From: Agromyces cerinus subsp. cerinus
Lineage (GTDB): Bacteria > Actinomycetota > Actinomycetes > Actinomycetales > Microbacteriaceae
DNA length: 64,000 nt
Assembly (NCBI RefSeq): GCF_900142065.1
Contig: NZ_FSRJ01000001.1
Location: 868,001-932,000 of the forward strand
Reading direction: 5' to 3'
Shown: positions 31,711 through 39,672 of the stretch, one piece after another
How the letters are laid out: every line of letters starts with the position of its first letter
Position numbering within the stretch: position 1 is the first letter of the stretch
Position numbers and translations under genes: made by a program
The notes under the pieces: generated by a model
What the model saw: only the letters and a program-made list of their open reading frames with translations
Told to the model about the DNA's origin: nothing
Database searches by the model: none

Positions 31711-32892
31711 TCACGCGAAGGATTCGACGACGACGGCGGTCGCGAGACCCAGCGCCGCCGGAATCACGACGAGGCCGTAGCCGCCGCCCATCCTGCGCAG
31801 CTGATCCAACGCGTTCGCCACGAGGACACCGCCGCAGGCGCCCAGCGGGTGGCCGACGGCGATCGCGCCGCCGTGCGCGTTCACCAGGTCGGCAGGCAGC
31901 CCGAGTTCGCGGGTGAGGAGCAAGGGAGTAACTGCGAACGACTCGTTCACCTCGACGACCGAGAGCTCGCTCGCCTGCAGCCCTGCCTGGTCGAGCGCCT
32001 TCCTGCTCGCGGGTACCGTCGCCTCGAGGCCCGGTGAGCGGACCGCCGCCTGAGCCCAGCCGAGCACCGCTCCGATCGGCGCCCGATCCGACTGCCGCGC
32101 CCCGGTTTCCGAGGCGAGCACGAGCGCGGCGGCGGCGTCGGAGAACTGCGGAGCGGTTCCGACCGTGTGTCGGCCGCGATCGGGGCCGGTCGTGATGCCG
32201 AGGTGCCGCTCGACGCGCTCCCACAACGGGTCGTCCGCGAACAGGGGTTCCAGCGCGGCCAGCGACTCCAACGTGGTGTCTGGGCGTGCGCCCTCGTCGT
32301 GATCCAGCACGACCGCGGGTGTCGTCACCGGGACGATCGACTCCCACGCCGGCGCGGCGCTCGCGCGCAACTGGCTCCGCAGGCCGTACTCGTCGAGCTG
32401 CGTTCGACTGAAGCCGGCCCGGATCGCCGCGGCATCCGCTGAGACGCCGATGGAGACGAACCCGGTCGCCTCGCCCTCTGCCTCGTCGATGGCGAACGCG
32501 GGCCGGTCGGCGAGCATCGGCACGCGCGACATGGACTCGACGCCCGCTGCGACGACGAGCTCCGCACCACCGGAACGCACCTGTGCGGCCCCGGAGGCGA
32601 TGGCGTCGAGCCCCGAACCGCACAGGCGGGAGACCACACCGGAGGGCACGGCGTCGGACCAGCCGGCGTGCATCGCCGCCACCCTGCCCACGTTTCCGCC
32701 CTGTTCCCCGACGACCGTGCTCACCCCGACGATCACGTCATCGACGCGATCGTCGGGCAGCCCGCGTGCGGTGAGTTCGCGCAGGACGACGGCGAGCAGC
32801 TCGGCCGGTGAGAACCCGGCGAGGGTGCCGCCGCCGCGCCGAACCCGTGCGCGCGGCGTGCGCGCGGCGTCGAGGATCAGGGCCCTGCTCAC
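31711..32892 (-). CDS. Acetyl-CoA acetyltransferase family thiolase
   Basis: 393 residues. Motifs are VVSRLCGSGLDAIASGAAQV (nucleophilic Cys), SVVEVNESFAVTPLLL, and NAHGGAIAVGHPLGACGGVL (catalytic His). Notably the usual second cysteine motif near the C-terminus (CxGxGxG) is replaced by GGGYGLVVIPAALGLATA, without Cys. That cysteine normally deprotonates CoA, so activity may be altered. GTG 32892 overlaps the stop of the upstream acyl-CoA synthetase gene (GTGA). It likely performs a thiolytic or condensing step in the pathway. Confidence 0.88.
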   Translation of the reverse strand: MSRALILDAARTPRARVRRGGGTLAGFSPAELLAVVLRELTARGLPDDRVDDVIVGVSTVVGEQGGNVGRVAAMHAGWSDAVPSGVVSRLCGSGLDAIASGAAQVRSGGAELVVAAGVESMSRVPMLADRPAFAIDEAEGEATGFVSIGVSADAAAIRAGFSRTQLDEYGLRSQLRASAAPAWESIVPVTTPAVVLDHDEGARPDTTLESLAALEPLFADDPLWERVERHLGITTGPDRGRHTVGTAPQFSDAAAALVLASETGARQSDRAPIGAVLGWAQAAVRSPGLEATVPASRKALDQAGLQASELSVVEVNESFAVTPLLLTRELGLPADLVNAHGGAIAVGHPLGACGGVLVANALDQLRRMGGGYGLVVIPAALGLATAVVVESFA

Positions 32893-34625
32893 GCCTGCGC
32901 CTCGGCGAGGACCTTGCGCAGCTCGGTCTTGACGACCTTGCCGACGGGGTTGCGCGGAAGCAGTTCGACCACGCGCAGGTTCTCCGGCAGCTTGTACGAG
33001 GCGATGTGCTGTTCGCGCAGGAACTCGACGAGCTCCGGCAGGTCCAGCGTGGTCTCGGGGTGCAGCGCCACGAACGCCGCGACCTTCTCGCCGAGCGTCT
33101 CGTCGAGGTCGCCGACGACCGCGACGTCTGCGACGGCCGGATGCTTCATGATGAGCGTCTCGAGCTCGACGGGCGCGATGTTCATGCCGCCGCGGATGAT
33201 GATGTCCTTCGCGCGGTCGACGTAGCGGAGGTACTGGCCCTCGTCGCCGGCGATCTCGAAGATGTCGCCGGTCTTGAGGTAGCCCGCCTCGTCGAACGGG
33301 TTGGAGAGCGTCTCGGCGTTGAGGTAGCGCGCGAACAGCTGCGGGCCGCTGATGTGCAGTTCGCCCGGACGGCCGGGCTCGGTGATCTCGTCGCCGGTCT
33401 CGAGGTCGTAGATCTTGACGTCGGCCCACTTGGACAGCTGCATCGACCAGTCGGTGCCCTCGGCGCCGTAGCGCGGGAAGAACCTGGCCCGGTCGTCGGG
33501 GCTCGGCAGGTCGACGCTGCTCGAGAGCAGGCCGACGCCCTCGTTGGAGCCGAAGAAGTTGATGATCGGGATCTCGAACCGCTCCTGCCATCCCCGCACC
33601 ATCGCCGGGTTGAGCGGCGCGGAACCCGATCCGATCCGGGTCAGGCTGGTGAGGTCGATCCTGCTCAGCAGCTCCTCGTTGTGCAGCAGCATCGACAGCA
33701 GCGCCGGCGGTGCGAGCGTGTACGTCACGCGTTCGCGCGCGATCTGGCCGAAGAAGGTCGGGGCGTCGAACGGGTGGTGCTGCACGAGCACGCAGCCGGT
33801 GCGCACCCACGGCAGCAGCATCGCGCAGATGCCGGCCATGTTGATCATCGGGAAGGCATTCAGGATCACATCGTCGGTGGTCGTGGCCGAGGCGTCCTGG
33901 CAGACCATGCTGAAGACGAGCCAGTCGTAGTGGGCGCGCATGACGCCCTTGGGCACGCCCTCGGTGCCGGAGGTCCAGCAGATCGTCACGCAGTCGTTCG
34001 GGTCGTTGGGGTCGGCTGCGCGGTAGGCGGCGACGGCCGCCTCGTCCGCGGTGGTTGCCGAGGTCGGGAACAGGTGGGTCACACCGGTGCTGTCCTCGCA
34101 GAGGGCGTCGTCGGGCAGCCCGTAGCTGAACACGCCGCGGACGCTCGGCAGCTCGCCGCGCAGGCGCGCGAAGTCGTCGGCCGGGTGCCGTTCGCCGAAG
34201 GCGCGCGCCGCGACGACCCAGTCGAACTCGGCTGCGTTCCCCATCGTGGTGATCTCGTGATCGCGGTACTGCATCGCCAGCGGCGACACCGTGGCGCCGA
34301 GCGTCCACGCGGCGACGAGCATCTCGGTGAGCTCGATGCCGTTGGCGAGCTGGACGCCGATCGTGTCACCACGACTCACTCCCGCTTCGGCGAGCCGAGC
34401 GGCCAGTGCCGTCACCTCGCTGTCGACCTCGCGCCAGGTCAGACGCCGTGCCGCGCCGCCCGCCAGTGCCGCACGGTTGGCGGGGTCGACGATCGCGAGC
34501 GCGTCGCCGCGCCGGGCGGCCGTTGCACGGAACATCCCGTCGATGGTCTCGGGGGTCCACTGGCCGTCCTCGACGAGACGATCGACGCGGGACTGGGGGT
34601 GCAGGTTCAGACGACGTTCGGACAT
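32889..34625 (-). CDS. Class I acyl-CoA synthetase (AMP-forming ligase)
   Basis: 578 residues, ANL superfamily. The P-loop-like A3 motif is ICWTSGTEGVPKGVM, A5 is INFFGSNEG, A7 YLKTGDIF and A8 YVDRAKDIIIRGGMNIAPVE, and the acyl-adenylate lysine lies in NPVGKVVKTELR. It activates a carboxylic acid to its CoA thioester, here probably the acid derived from the oxygenase/aldehyde dehydrogenase steps encoded just upstream. A hairpin at 34659-34682 separates it from the oxygenase gene. Confidence 0.92.
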   Translation of the reverse strand: MSERRLNLHPQSRVDRLVEDGQWTPETIDGMFRATAARRGDALAIVDPANRAALAGGAARRLTWREVDSEVTALAARLAEAGVSRGDTIGVQLANGIELTEMLVAAWTLGATVSPLAMQYRDHEITTMGNAAEFDWVVAARAFGERHPADDFARLRGELPSVRGVFSYGLPDDALCEDSTGVTHLFPTSATTADEAAVAAYRAADPNDPNDCVTICWTSGTEGVPKGVMRAHYDWLVFSMVCQDASATTTDDVILNAFPMINMAGICAMLLPWVRTGCVLVQHHPFDAPTFFGQIARERVTYTLAPPALLSMLLHNEELLSRIDLTSLTRIGSGSAPLNPAMVRGWQERFEIPIINFFGSNEGVGLLSSSVDLPSPDDRARFFPRYGAEGTDWSMQLSKWADVKIYDLETGDEITEPGRPGELHISGPQLFARYLNAETLSNPFDEAGYLKTGDIFEIAGDEGQYLRYVDRAKDIIIRGGMNIAPVELETLIMKHPAVADVAVVGDLDETLGEKVAAFVALHPETTLDLPELVEFLREQHIASYKLPENLRVVELLPRNPVGKVVKTELRKVLAEAQA

Positions 34626-34658
34626 TGGGGGCTTCCTTACCTGTTCGGGTGGGCGTCA

Positions 34659-34682
34659 GTCCCCGACAGCTCTGTCGGGGAC
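34659..34682. repeat. Perfect intra-operon inverted repeat
   Basis: GTCCCCGACAG (34659-34669), CT, CTGTCGGGGAC (34672-34682): an 11-bp stem with a 2-nt centre in the 84-nt gap between the oxygenase and acyl-CoA synthetase genes. On the transcribed strand no U-tract follows. It may act as a partial terminator or RNA-stability hairpin that sets different levels for the two genes. Confidence 0.5.
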
Positions 34683-34709
34683 CGACGTGGTGATCGGTTG
34701 GTCGGGCGT

Positions 34710-36176
34710 TCAGGCGAGCTGGTCTGCGCGGATCCACGTGGCGTGGAACCCCGCCGGTACGGACTGGGGGAGCTTGATGCGGGCGACCGGTCCAGCGGCG
34801 AGGTCGTCCGCGGCGAGCACGAGGATCTCGCCGCGGCCCTCGATCTCGTCGTTGACGAAGGTCACCAGGTAGCCGTCGCTGTCGCTCGTGGACCCGTCGC
34901 GAGGAGCGAACGGGCTCTCCGAGCCCCAGCGTCCCGCGCCGAACTGGTAGCTCTCCTTCTCGCCGGTCTGCGAGTCGTAGCGCACGATGCCGTCGAAGAG
35001 CAGTGTGGGCTCGTTCGCCAGGCTCATGTTGTACGAGTAGCGGTGCGGAACGCCGACGATGCGCTGGTCCATGCTGGGGAACTCGATGTTCTGGTCGTCG
35101 ATGGGGCGCTCGGAGGTCTGACCGGTGACGAGATCGAACTCGTAGCGGTACAGCTGCGCGTCCAGTCGCATGTACGCGAGCATGTTGGCGAGCGGGTGCT
35201 CGAAGGTGGACTGGTGCTGCGGATTCTTCACCCGGCACACCTCCATGATGATCTTCGTCCCCTCCTCCCACGAGTTGACGACGTGGTAGATGTAGCAGGG
35301 CTTGGCCTCGAACCAGCGCACCTCCGCGCCGGACCCGTACCGGGGGAGCACCGCGAAACGCGAGACGAGCGACTTGTCGTAGAAGATCCGGTACTTGCCG
35401 TTGCGGCGGGCCTCCTGGTCCTGCACGAGCGGGAGATCCATCAGCACGGTGTAGTTCTCGGTGATCGCCATGTCGTGCGGCAGCCGTGGGCCGGGCAGGT
35501 CGACCTGGGTCAGGTGCGTCTGCGTGCCGTCGGGGCCGATGATGCCGTAGCGCATGTAGTTCATGTCGGGCCCGTAGTCGAACCACAGCAGCTCACCGGT
35601 GCGCTCATCGGCCTTCGGATGCGCCATCATGTCGCCCGCGAACGTGCCGAGGAAGTCCTGCGCACCCAGCGTCTCGAGCGAGAGCGGGTCCACGGCGTAG
35701 GGGTCGCCGCACAGGTACCAGGTGGCGAGGACCTGACCGCGGTGGAAGATCACGTCGGTGTTCGCCGAGTCCTTGATGCCGAGGCCGTGCCCGTTGCCGA
35801 ACGGATTGCCCTCTGGGTTCTCCATGAGGCCGGTCCACAACGACTTTCCGGCGGCGGATTCCTCGTGGAACGCCTTCGTGCGGACCCAGCGGTTGCGATA
35901 GCGCACCTTGCCGCCGTCGAAGTGCACGGCATGGATCATGCCGTCGCCGTCGAACATGTGGTAGCGGCCGGGAGCGTCGAAACGGCGGTTGGGGCCGTTG
36001 CGGAGGTAGACGCCGTTGAGGTCGCGCGGCACCTCGCCGATGACCTCGAGGTCTTCGAGCGACAGCTCGGTCTGCACGGGGGCGTAGACGCCGAGCAGGT
36101 ACGGGTTGTCGAAGGAGCTGTCCGCCCCCATGGCTCGGGCGACGGCGATGGGCTGGTCGGGCGTGTGCGTTGACAT
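34710..36176 (-). CDS. Carotenoid cleavage oxygenase family protein (lignostilbene/apocarotenoid-type)
   Basis: 488 residues, seven-bladed propeller family with a non-haem Fe(II) held by four histidines: His186 (GDMMAHPKADE), His234 (RLPHDMAITEN), His298 (YIYHVVNSWEE) and His478 (AGFHATWIR). Also conserved are YLRNGPNRRF and HMFDGDGMIHAVHF near the N-terminus. Members split C=C bonds of carotenoids, stilbenes or phenylpropenes into aldehydes. No signal peptide, so cytosolic. The gene lies between an aldehyde dehydrogenase and an acyl-CoA synthetase in one operon, which fits a degradative rather than pigment-forming role. No carotenoid biosynthesis genes are in the window. Confidence 0.92.
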   Translation of the reverse strand: MSTHTPDQPIAVARAMGADSSFDNPYLLGVYAPVQTELSLEDLEVIGEVPRDLNGVYLRNGPNRRFDAPGRYHMFDGDGMIHAVHFDGGKVRYRNRWVRTKAFHEESAAGKSLWTGLMENPEGNPFGNGHGLGIKDSANTDVIFHRGQVLATWYLCGDPYAVDPLSLETLGAQDFLGTFAGDMMAHPKADERTGELLWFDYGPDMNYMRYGIIGPDGTQTHLTQVDLPGPRLPHDMAITENYTVLMDLPLVQDQEARRNGKYRIFYDKSLVSRFAVLPRYGSGAEVRWFEAKPCYIYHVVNSWEEGTKIIMEVCRVKNPQHQSTFEHPLANMLAYMRLDAQLYRYEFDLVTGQTSERPIDDQNIEFPSMDQRIVGVPHRYSYNMSLANEPTLLFDGIVRYDSQTGEKESYQFGAGRWGSESPFAPRDGSTSDSDGYLVTFVNDEIEGRGEILVLAADDLAAGPVARIKLPQSVPAGFHATWIRADQLA

Positions 36177-36195
36177 GTTTCGATGACCTCGGATC

Positions 36196-37914
36196 TCAGT
36201 TGTGCGACGGGCGCAGCGGACGACGGGACTGGACGACGCGGAAGCGTCCGGTGACGAACGAGTCGTCGGTGAGCGTGGCGGTGCCTGCAGGGTTCAGGCC
36301 GGAGACGTGGAAGTCGCTGAAGGCGGCGGAGAAGTTGATCGGCATCGCGCCGGTGACGTTGATCGTGAGCGACGCGCCGGCGGCCGCGAACGCCTCCTCG
36401 GCGGAGTCGATCAGGGGTTCATCGGTCGAGTAGAGGAAGGCGGTGATCGCTCCGTGGGCGGCGGCATCGGCGGCGGCGCGCTGCAGGGCGGTGCGCGCGT
36501 CGGGCACCCGGATGAGGAAGACGACGGGGCCGAAGCACTCGTGTGCGAACAGGTCCTCGTCGTCGAGCGAGACCCGCGCGATCAGGGGCGTGCTCGTGCG
36601 GGCCCGCGGAAACTCGGGGGCGGCCCAGCTGCGTGGCTCGCTCAGCACATGTGCTCGTGCCCGCAGCGTGGCGGTGAGGTCGGCGATCTCGTCGATCGTG
36701 CGCTCGGACTGGATGGCGCCGAGTACCGCGGCGGCACGTCTCGGGCTCTCGGCGATCGCCGCCGCAGCGTCGATCAGGCCCTGTTCGAGCTCGTCCGCCG
36801 AGAGGACGCCCTCGGGCGTGACCACACCGGATTCCGGGACGTAGATGTTCTGCGGTGCGGTGCACATCTGCGCCGAGAACAGCGAGATCGCGCCGGCGAC
36901 GGCGCGCAGCGCGGCATCCGTGTCGGTGAAGGAGTCGAGGACGACGGCGTTGAGTCCGGATGTCTCGGAGTAGACACGCGCCTGACGGGCGTGCTCCTCG
37001 ACCCAGGCGCCGTACCGGGCCGAGCCGGTGAAGTCGACGATGCGGACCTTCGGGTGGGTGGCGAGGATCGAGGTGATCGGCTCCGCCGCCGAATCGACCG
37101 CGAGTTGGACGGCGTCGGGATCGCAGCCCGCATCGGTCAGCGTCTCGCGCATGATCTCGACGGCGAGCGCCATCTGCAGCACCGACGACGGGTGCGGCTT
37201 GACGATGACGGGGTTGCCGGCCATGAGGTTCGCGAACACCGCGGGGTAGACGTTCCAGGCGGGGAAGCTCGCGCAGGCGACGACGAGTGCGGGCCCCATC
37301 GGGACGATGCGGTAGGTCTTCTCGAGCGCGACCAGCTCGGCGCCGAAGGTCTGCTCCCACGACGCAGCGGTCGGCACCCGGGACAGCACCTGCCATGCTG
37401 CGGCGACGGCTTCGAGACCGCGGTCGAGCGCATTCGTTCCGCTGCCGGACCGGCTCATGCCGCGGCCCTGACCGGTCGTGTGCATCGCCGCGAGTCCGAG
37501 CACGACGTTGGCTGCGAACATCCGCTCGATCATCTCGATGCAGATGCCGGCCCGCTCATCGATCGTGCGGGCGCTCCACGGGGCCTGCGCCTGCCGGGCG
37601 TGCTCGATCAGCGCCGGCGCCTCGGCGCGGGGGTAGCTGACGCCGAGGGGGAGTCGCGTCCATGGCGAGACCTCGTCGGTCTGCAGTGTCGGGACGCCGA
37701 TGTGCCCCGGCAGGTCCAGCGGCGTCTCGAGCTGCGCCGAGAACAGTGCCGTCGCCTCGTCGCCCTGCGGGCCGGACGGCTCGCGGCCGGTGAACGCGCT
37801 GAACGCGGTGCGCGCAGCGACGGCCCGGACGGCGTCGGCGAGCAGGCGGCGGTGTCGGGACGCCAACTCGGCGGGCGAGCAGGTCGACGCCTGTGCTGTG
37901 GTGATCGTCATCAT
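36196..37914 (-). CDS. Aldehyde dehydrogenase, PaaN-like
   Basis: 572 residues, an ALDH-superfamily member of PaaN length and architecture. Recognisable parts are ASFPAWNVYPAVFANLMAGN and VIVKPHPSSVLQM (cofactor and substrate site), VDFTGSARYGAWVEE, SLFSAQMCTAPQN with the catalytic Cys, and LFAHECFGPVVFLI. PaaN was linked to phenylacetate degradation but its reaction is not well defined; here the simplest role is to oxidise an aldehyde from the upstream oxygenase reaction. ATG 37914 has GAGGAG 6 nt upstream. A separate promoter lies just before it. Confidence 0.87.
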   Translation of the reverse strand: MMTITTAQASTCSPAELASRHRRLLADAVRAVAARTAFSAFTGREPSGPQGDEATALFSAQLETPLDLPGHIGVPTLQTDEVSPWTRLPLGVSYPRAEAPALIEHARQAQAPWSARTIDERAGICIEMIERMFAANVVLGLAAMHTTGQGRGMSRSGSGTNALDRGLEAVAAAWQVLSRVPTAASWEQTFGAELVALEKTYRIVPMGPALVVACASFPAWNVYPAVFANLMAGNPVIVKPHPSSVLQMALAVEIMRETLTDAGCDPDAVQLAVDSAAEPITSILATHPKVRIVDFTGSARYGAWVEEHARQARVYSETSGLNAVVLDSFTDTDAALRAVAGAISLFSAQMCTAPQNIYVPESGVVTPEGVLSADELEQGLIDAAAAIAESPRRAAAVLGAIQSERTIDEIADLTATLRARAHVLSEPRSWAAPEFPRARTSTPLIARVSLDDEDLFAHECFGPVVFLIRVPDARTALQRAAADAAAHGAITAFLYSTDEPLIDSAEEAFAAAGASLTINVTGAMPINFSAAFSDFHVSGLNPAGTATLTDDSFVTGRFRVVQSRRPLRPSHN

Positions 37915-37932
37915 TGAGAACTCCTCTGGCAA

Positions 37933-37963
37933 GTACCATAAGAGAAGTTAGGTGGGTGGGCAA
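37933..37963 (-). promoter_or_regulatory. Internal promoter with shared 17-nt element before the PaaN-like gene
   Basis: On the minus strand TTGCCC (37963-37958) and TATGGT (37940-37935) are exactly 17 bp apart, with the PaaN-like start 20 nt after the -10. The segment 37949-37933 reads AACTTCTCTTATGGTAC and matches 15 of 17 positions at 39651-39667, upstream of the acyl-CoA ligase. It overlaps the end of the thioesterase gene. Confidence 0.55.
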
Positions 37964-38442
37964 GGGGTGATTTCCACATTCTCCGGTTCCGGCCACAGCA
38001 CCAGTTGCGTGCAGCGGAACAGCGCGATGCGCTTGCCGGAGCCGTCGAAGACCTCGGCGTCCCACACCTGCGTGCGGCGGCCGCCGTGCACCAGCACCGC
38101 CTCCGTTCGCACGGTGCCGGTGCGCGCGGTGCCGAGGTACGAGGTCTTCTGCTCCACCGTGGTGAACCCCGATGCTCCGGCCGGCAGCGCGACGCGGCAT
38201 CCGAGTCCGCAGGCGGTGTCGGCGAGCGCGACCACCGAGGCGGCATGCAGGTAGCCGTTGGGGGCCAGCACCGCAGGAGTCACCTCCATGCGGGCGTCGA
38301 TGCGCCCCGCCTCGACGGCGGTGACCTCGATCCCGAGAAGGCCGGGCAGGCGCCCGACTCCCAATGCGGTCAGTTCGGCGGGGTCGGGGAGCCCGGTGGC
38401 GGCGGCCACCGGAGTGGGGCGTGGTGCGCGGTCGTCACTCAT
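37948..38442 (-). CDS. PaaI-family hotdog thioesterase
   Basis: 164 residues. The hotdog fold is seen in GLLGIEVTAVEAGRIDARME, the active-site region PNGYLHAASVVALADTACGL and TVEQKTSYLGTARTGTVRTE. PaaI-type enzymes hydrolyse aryl-acyl-CoA esters and rescue trapped CoA in aromatic catabolism. The start overlaps the upstream thiolase gene by 8 nt, so it is co-translated. An internal promoter overlaps its last codons. Confidence 0.9.
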   Translation of the reverse strand: MSDDRAPRPTPVAAATGLPDPAELTALGVGRLPGLLGIEVTAVEAGRIDARMEVTPAVLAPNGYLHAASVVALADTACGLGCRVALPAGASGFTTVEQKTSYLGTARTGTVRTEAVLVHGGRRTQVWDAEVFDGSGKRIALFRCTQLVLWPEPENVEITPCPPT

Positions 38443-39634
38443 CGTCGACCTCCACGGCGACGGCGATGCCCTGCCCGACGCCGATGCAGGCCGTCATGAT
38501 GCCGATGCCGCCACCGCGCGCGCGGACCGCCCCTGCGCAGTCGACGAGGGCACGGGCGGCGGAGGCGCCGAGCGGATGCCCCAGCGCGATCGCCCCGCCG
38601 TTCGGGTTGACCTGCACCGTGGCCGGTGGGGCGAGCCGGTGGAGACACGCGAGCACCACGGCAGCGAACGCCTCGTTGATCTCGAGGACGGCGATGTCGT
38701 CGAGGGTGCGGCCCAATCGGTGCAGGAGTTTCTCGACGGCGTCGACGGGTGCGAGCGCGAACCGCGCCGGATCGACGCCCACCACGGCGGAGCCGAGGAT
38801 GCGTGCGAGCGGCTTCGTGCCGGATTCGGCGACGCGTCGGCCCGACACGATCAGCGTCGCCGCCGCACCGTCGCTCAGCGGCGAGGAGTTCCCCGCCGTG
38901 ACCGAGCCGCCGGCTGAGAATGCGGGGGACAGCGCCGCCAGCGCGGCGGCGCTCGTGTCGGGCCGGATGCACTCGTCCCGGAGCAGTCCCACCGACTCGA
39001 CGACGCCGCCGTCGTGGAATCCCTCGCTCCATGCGGTCGCGGCGAGCGTGTGGGAGCGGAGCGCCCAGTCGTCCTGGGCTGAGCGTCCGATGCCGAGCTC
39101 TTCGGCGATCAGCTCGGCCGACCGCCCCAGCGAGGCGACCCACGGCGCCGGGAAGAGCGGATTGACCATTCGCCAGCCCACCGTCGTGGGGACCAGCTCG
39201 GGCCGCGTCGGCAGTCGGTCGTCGATCGGCGCGAGCACGTGCGGTGCCCGGCTCATGCCCTCGACTCCGCCGGCGATGACGAGGTCGGCTTCTCCCGCAC
39301 GTATCGCCCGCGAGGCGAGCACGATGGATTCGGCGCCGGAGCCGCACAGGCGGTTGACGGTGGATGCCGGCGTCGTGACGGGCAGTCCGGCCAGCAGCAC
39401 GGCCATCCGGGCGACGTTGCGGTTGTCCTCGCCCGCGCCGTTCGCGTCGCCGAGGATCACGTCGTCGATGCCGTCGTGCGTGATTGCGGGGTTGCGTTCG
39501 GCGAGCGCGCGCACGGGGATCGCGGCCAGGTCGTCGACCCGGATGTGCGAGAGCGAGCCGCGGAAGCGCCCGAACGGAGTGCGGACGGCATCGAGGATGT
39601 ACGCGTGGTTCTGTTCTGCCGACGTCGTCGTCAT
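38435..39634 (-). CDS. 3-oxoadipyl-CoA-type thiolase (PcaF/PaaJ-like)
   Basis: 399 residues with an intact thiolase catalytic set: NRLCGSGAESIVLASRAI (nucleophilic Cys), NPNGGAIALGHPLGASAARA (His) and GIMTACIGVGQGIAV (second Cys). The segment GDANGAGEDNRNVARMAVLL is characteristic of PcaF/PaaJ-type beta-ketoadipyl-CoA thiolases. The start has GGGAGG about 7 nt upstream. It leads the seven-gene minus-strand operon and is divergent from the acyl-CoA ligase with only 38 nt between the start codons, so the two promoters overlap. Confidence 0.9.
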   Translation of the reverse strand: MTTTSAEQNHAYILDAVRTPFGRFRGSLSHIRVDDLAAIPVRALAERNPAITHDGIDDVILGDANGAGEDNRNVARMAVLLAGLPVTTPASTVNRLCGSGAESIVLASRAIRAGEADLVIAGGVEGMSRAPHVLAPIDDRLPTRPELVPTTVGWRMVNPLFPAPWVASLGRSAELIAEELGIGRSAQDDWALRSHTLAATAWSEGFHDGGVVESVGLLRDECIRPDTSAAALAALSPAFSAGGSVTAGNSSPLSDGAAATLIVSGRRVAESGTKPLARILGSAVVGVDPARFALAPVDAVEKLLHRLGRTLDDIAVLEINEAFAAVVLACLHRLAPPATVQVNPNGGAIALGHPLGASAARALVDCAGAVRARGGGIGIMTACIGVGQGIAVAVEVDDE

Positions 39635-39650
39635 GCATCACCTCCCAGTG

Positions 39651-39672
39651 AACTTCGCTTATAGTACCGATC
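39651..39672 (+). promoter_or_regulatory. Divergent promoter region with leaderless start and shared 17-nt element
   Basis: 39651-39667 reads AACTTCGCTTATAGTAC, 15 of 17 positions identical to the element before the PaaN-like gene. TATAGT at 39660-39665 is 7 nt from ATG 39673, the spacing of a leaderless transcript. On the opposite strand TATAAG can serve the divergent thiolase gene. One regulator could therefore control both directions. Confidence 0.6.

Noticed and set aside
32893..34308. Long N-terminal extension of the thiolase frame at 31711-32892 into the acyl-CoA synthetase gene
   Set aside because: Out-of-frame reading of the synthetase gene; thiolase homology begins at GTG 32892, which overlaps the synthetase stop.
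32808..36173. Open frame of more than 1,100 codons on the plus strand, antisense to the acyl-CoA synthetase and oxygenase genes
   Set aside because: Typical high-GC antisense frame: strongly biased Arg/Asp/Glu/Val composition, no domain, no start signals, and fully opposite to well-supported conserved genes.
34710..36176. Carotenoid-biosynthesis or retinal-forming context for the oxygenase
   Set aside because: No phytoene synthase, desaturase, cyclase or rhodopsin gene is near; all neighbours are CoA-dependent catabolic enzymes.
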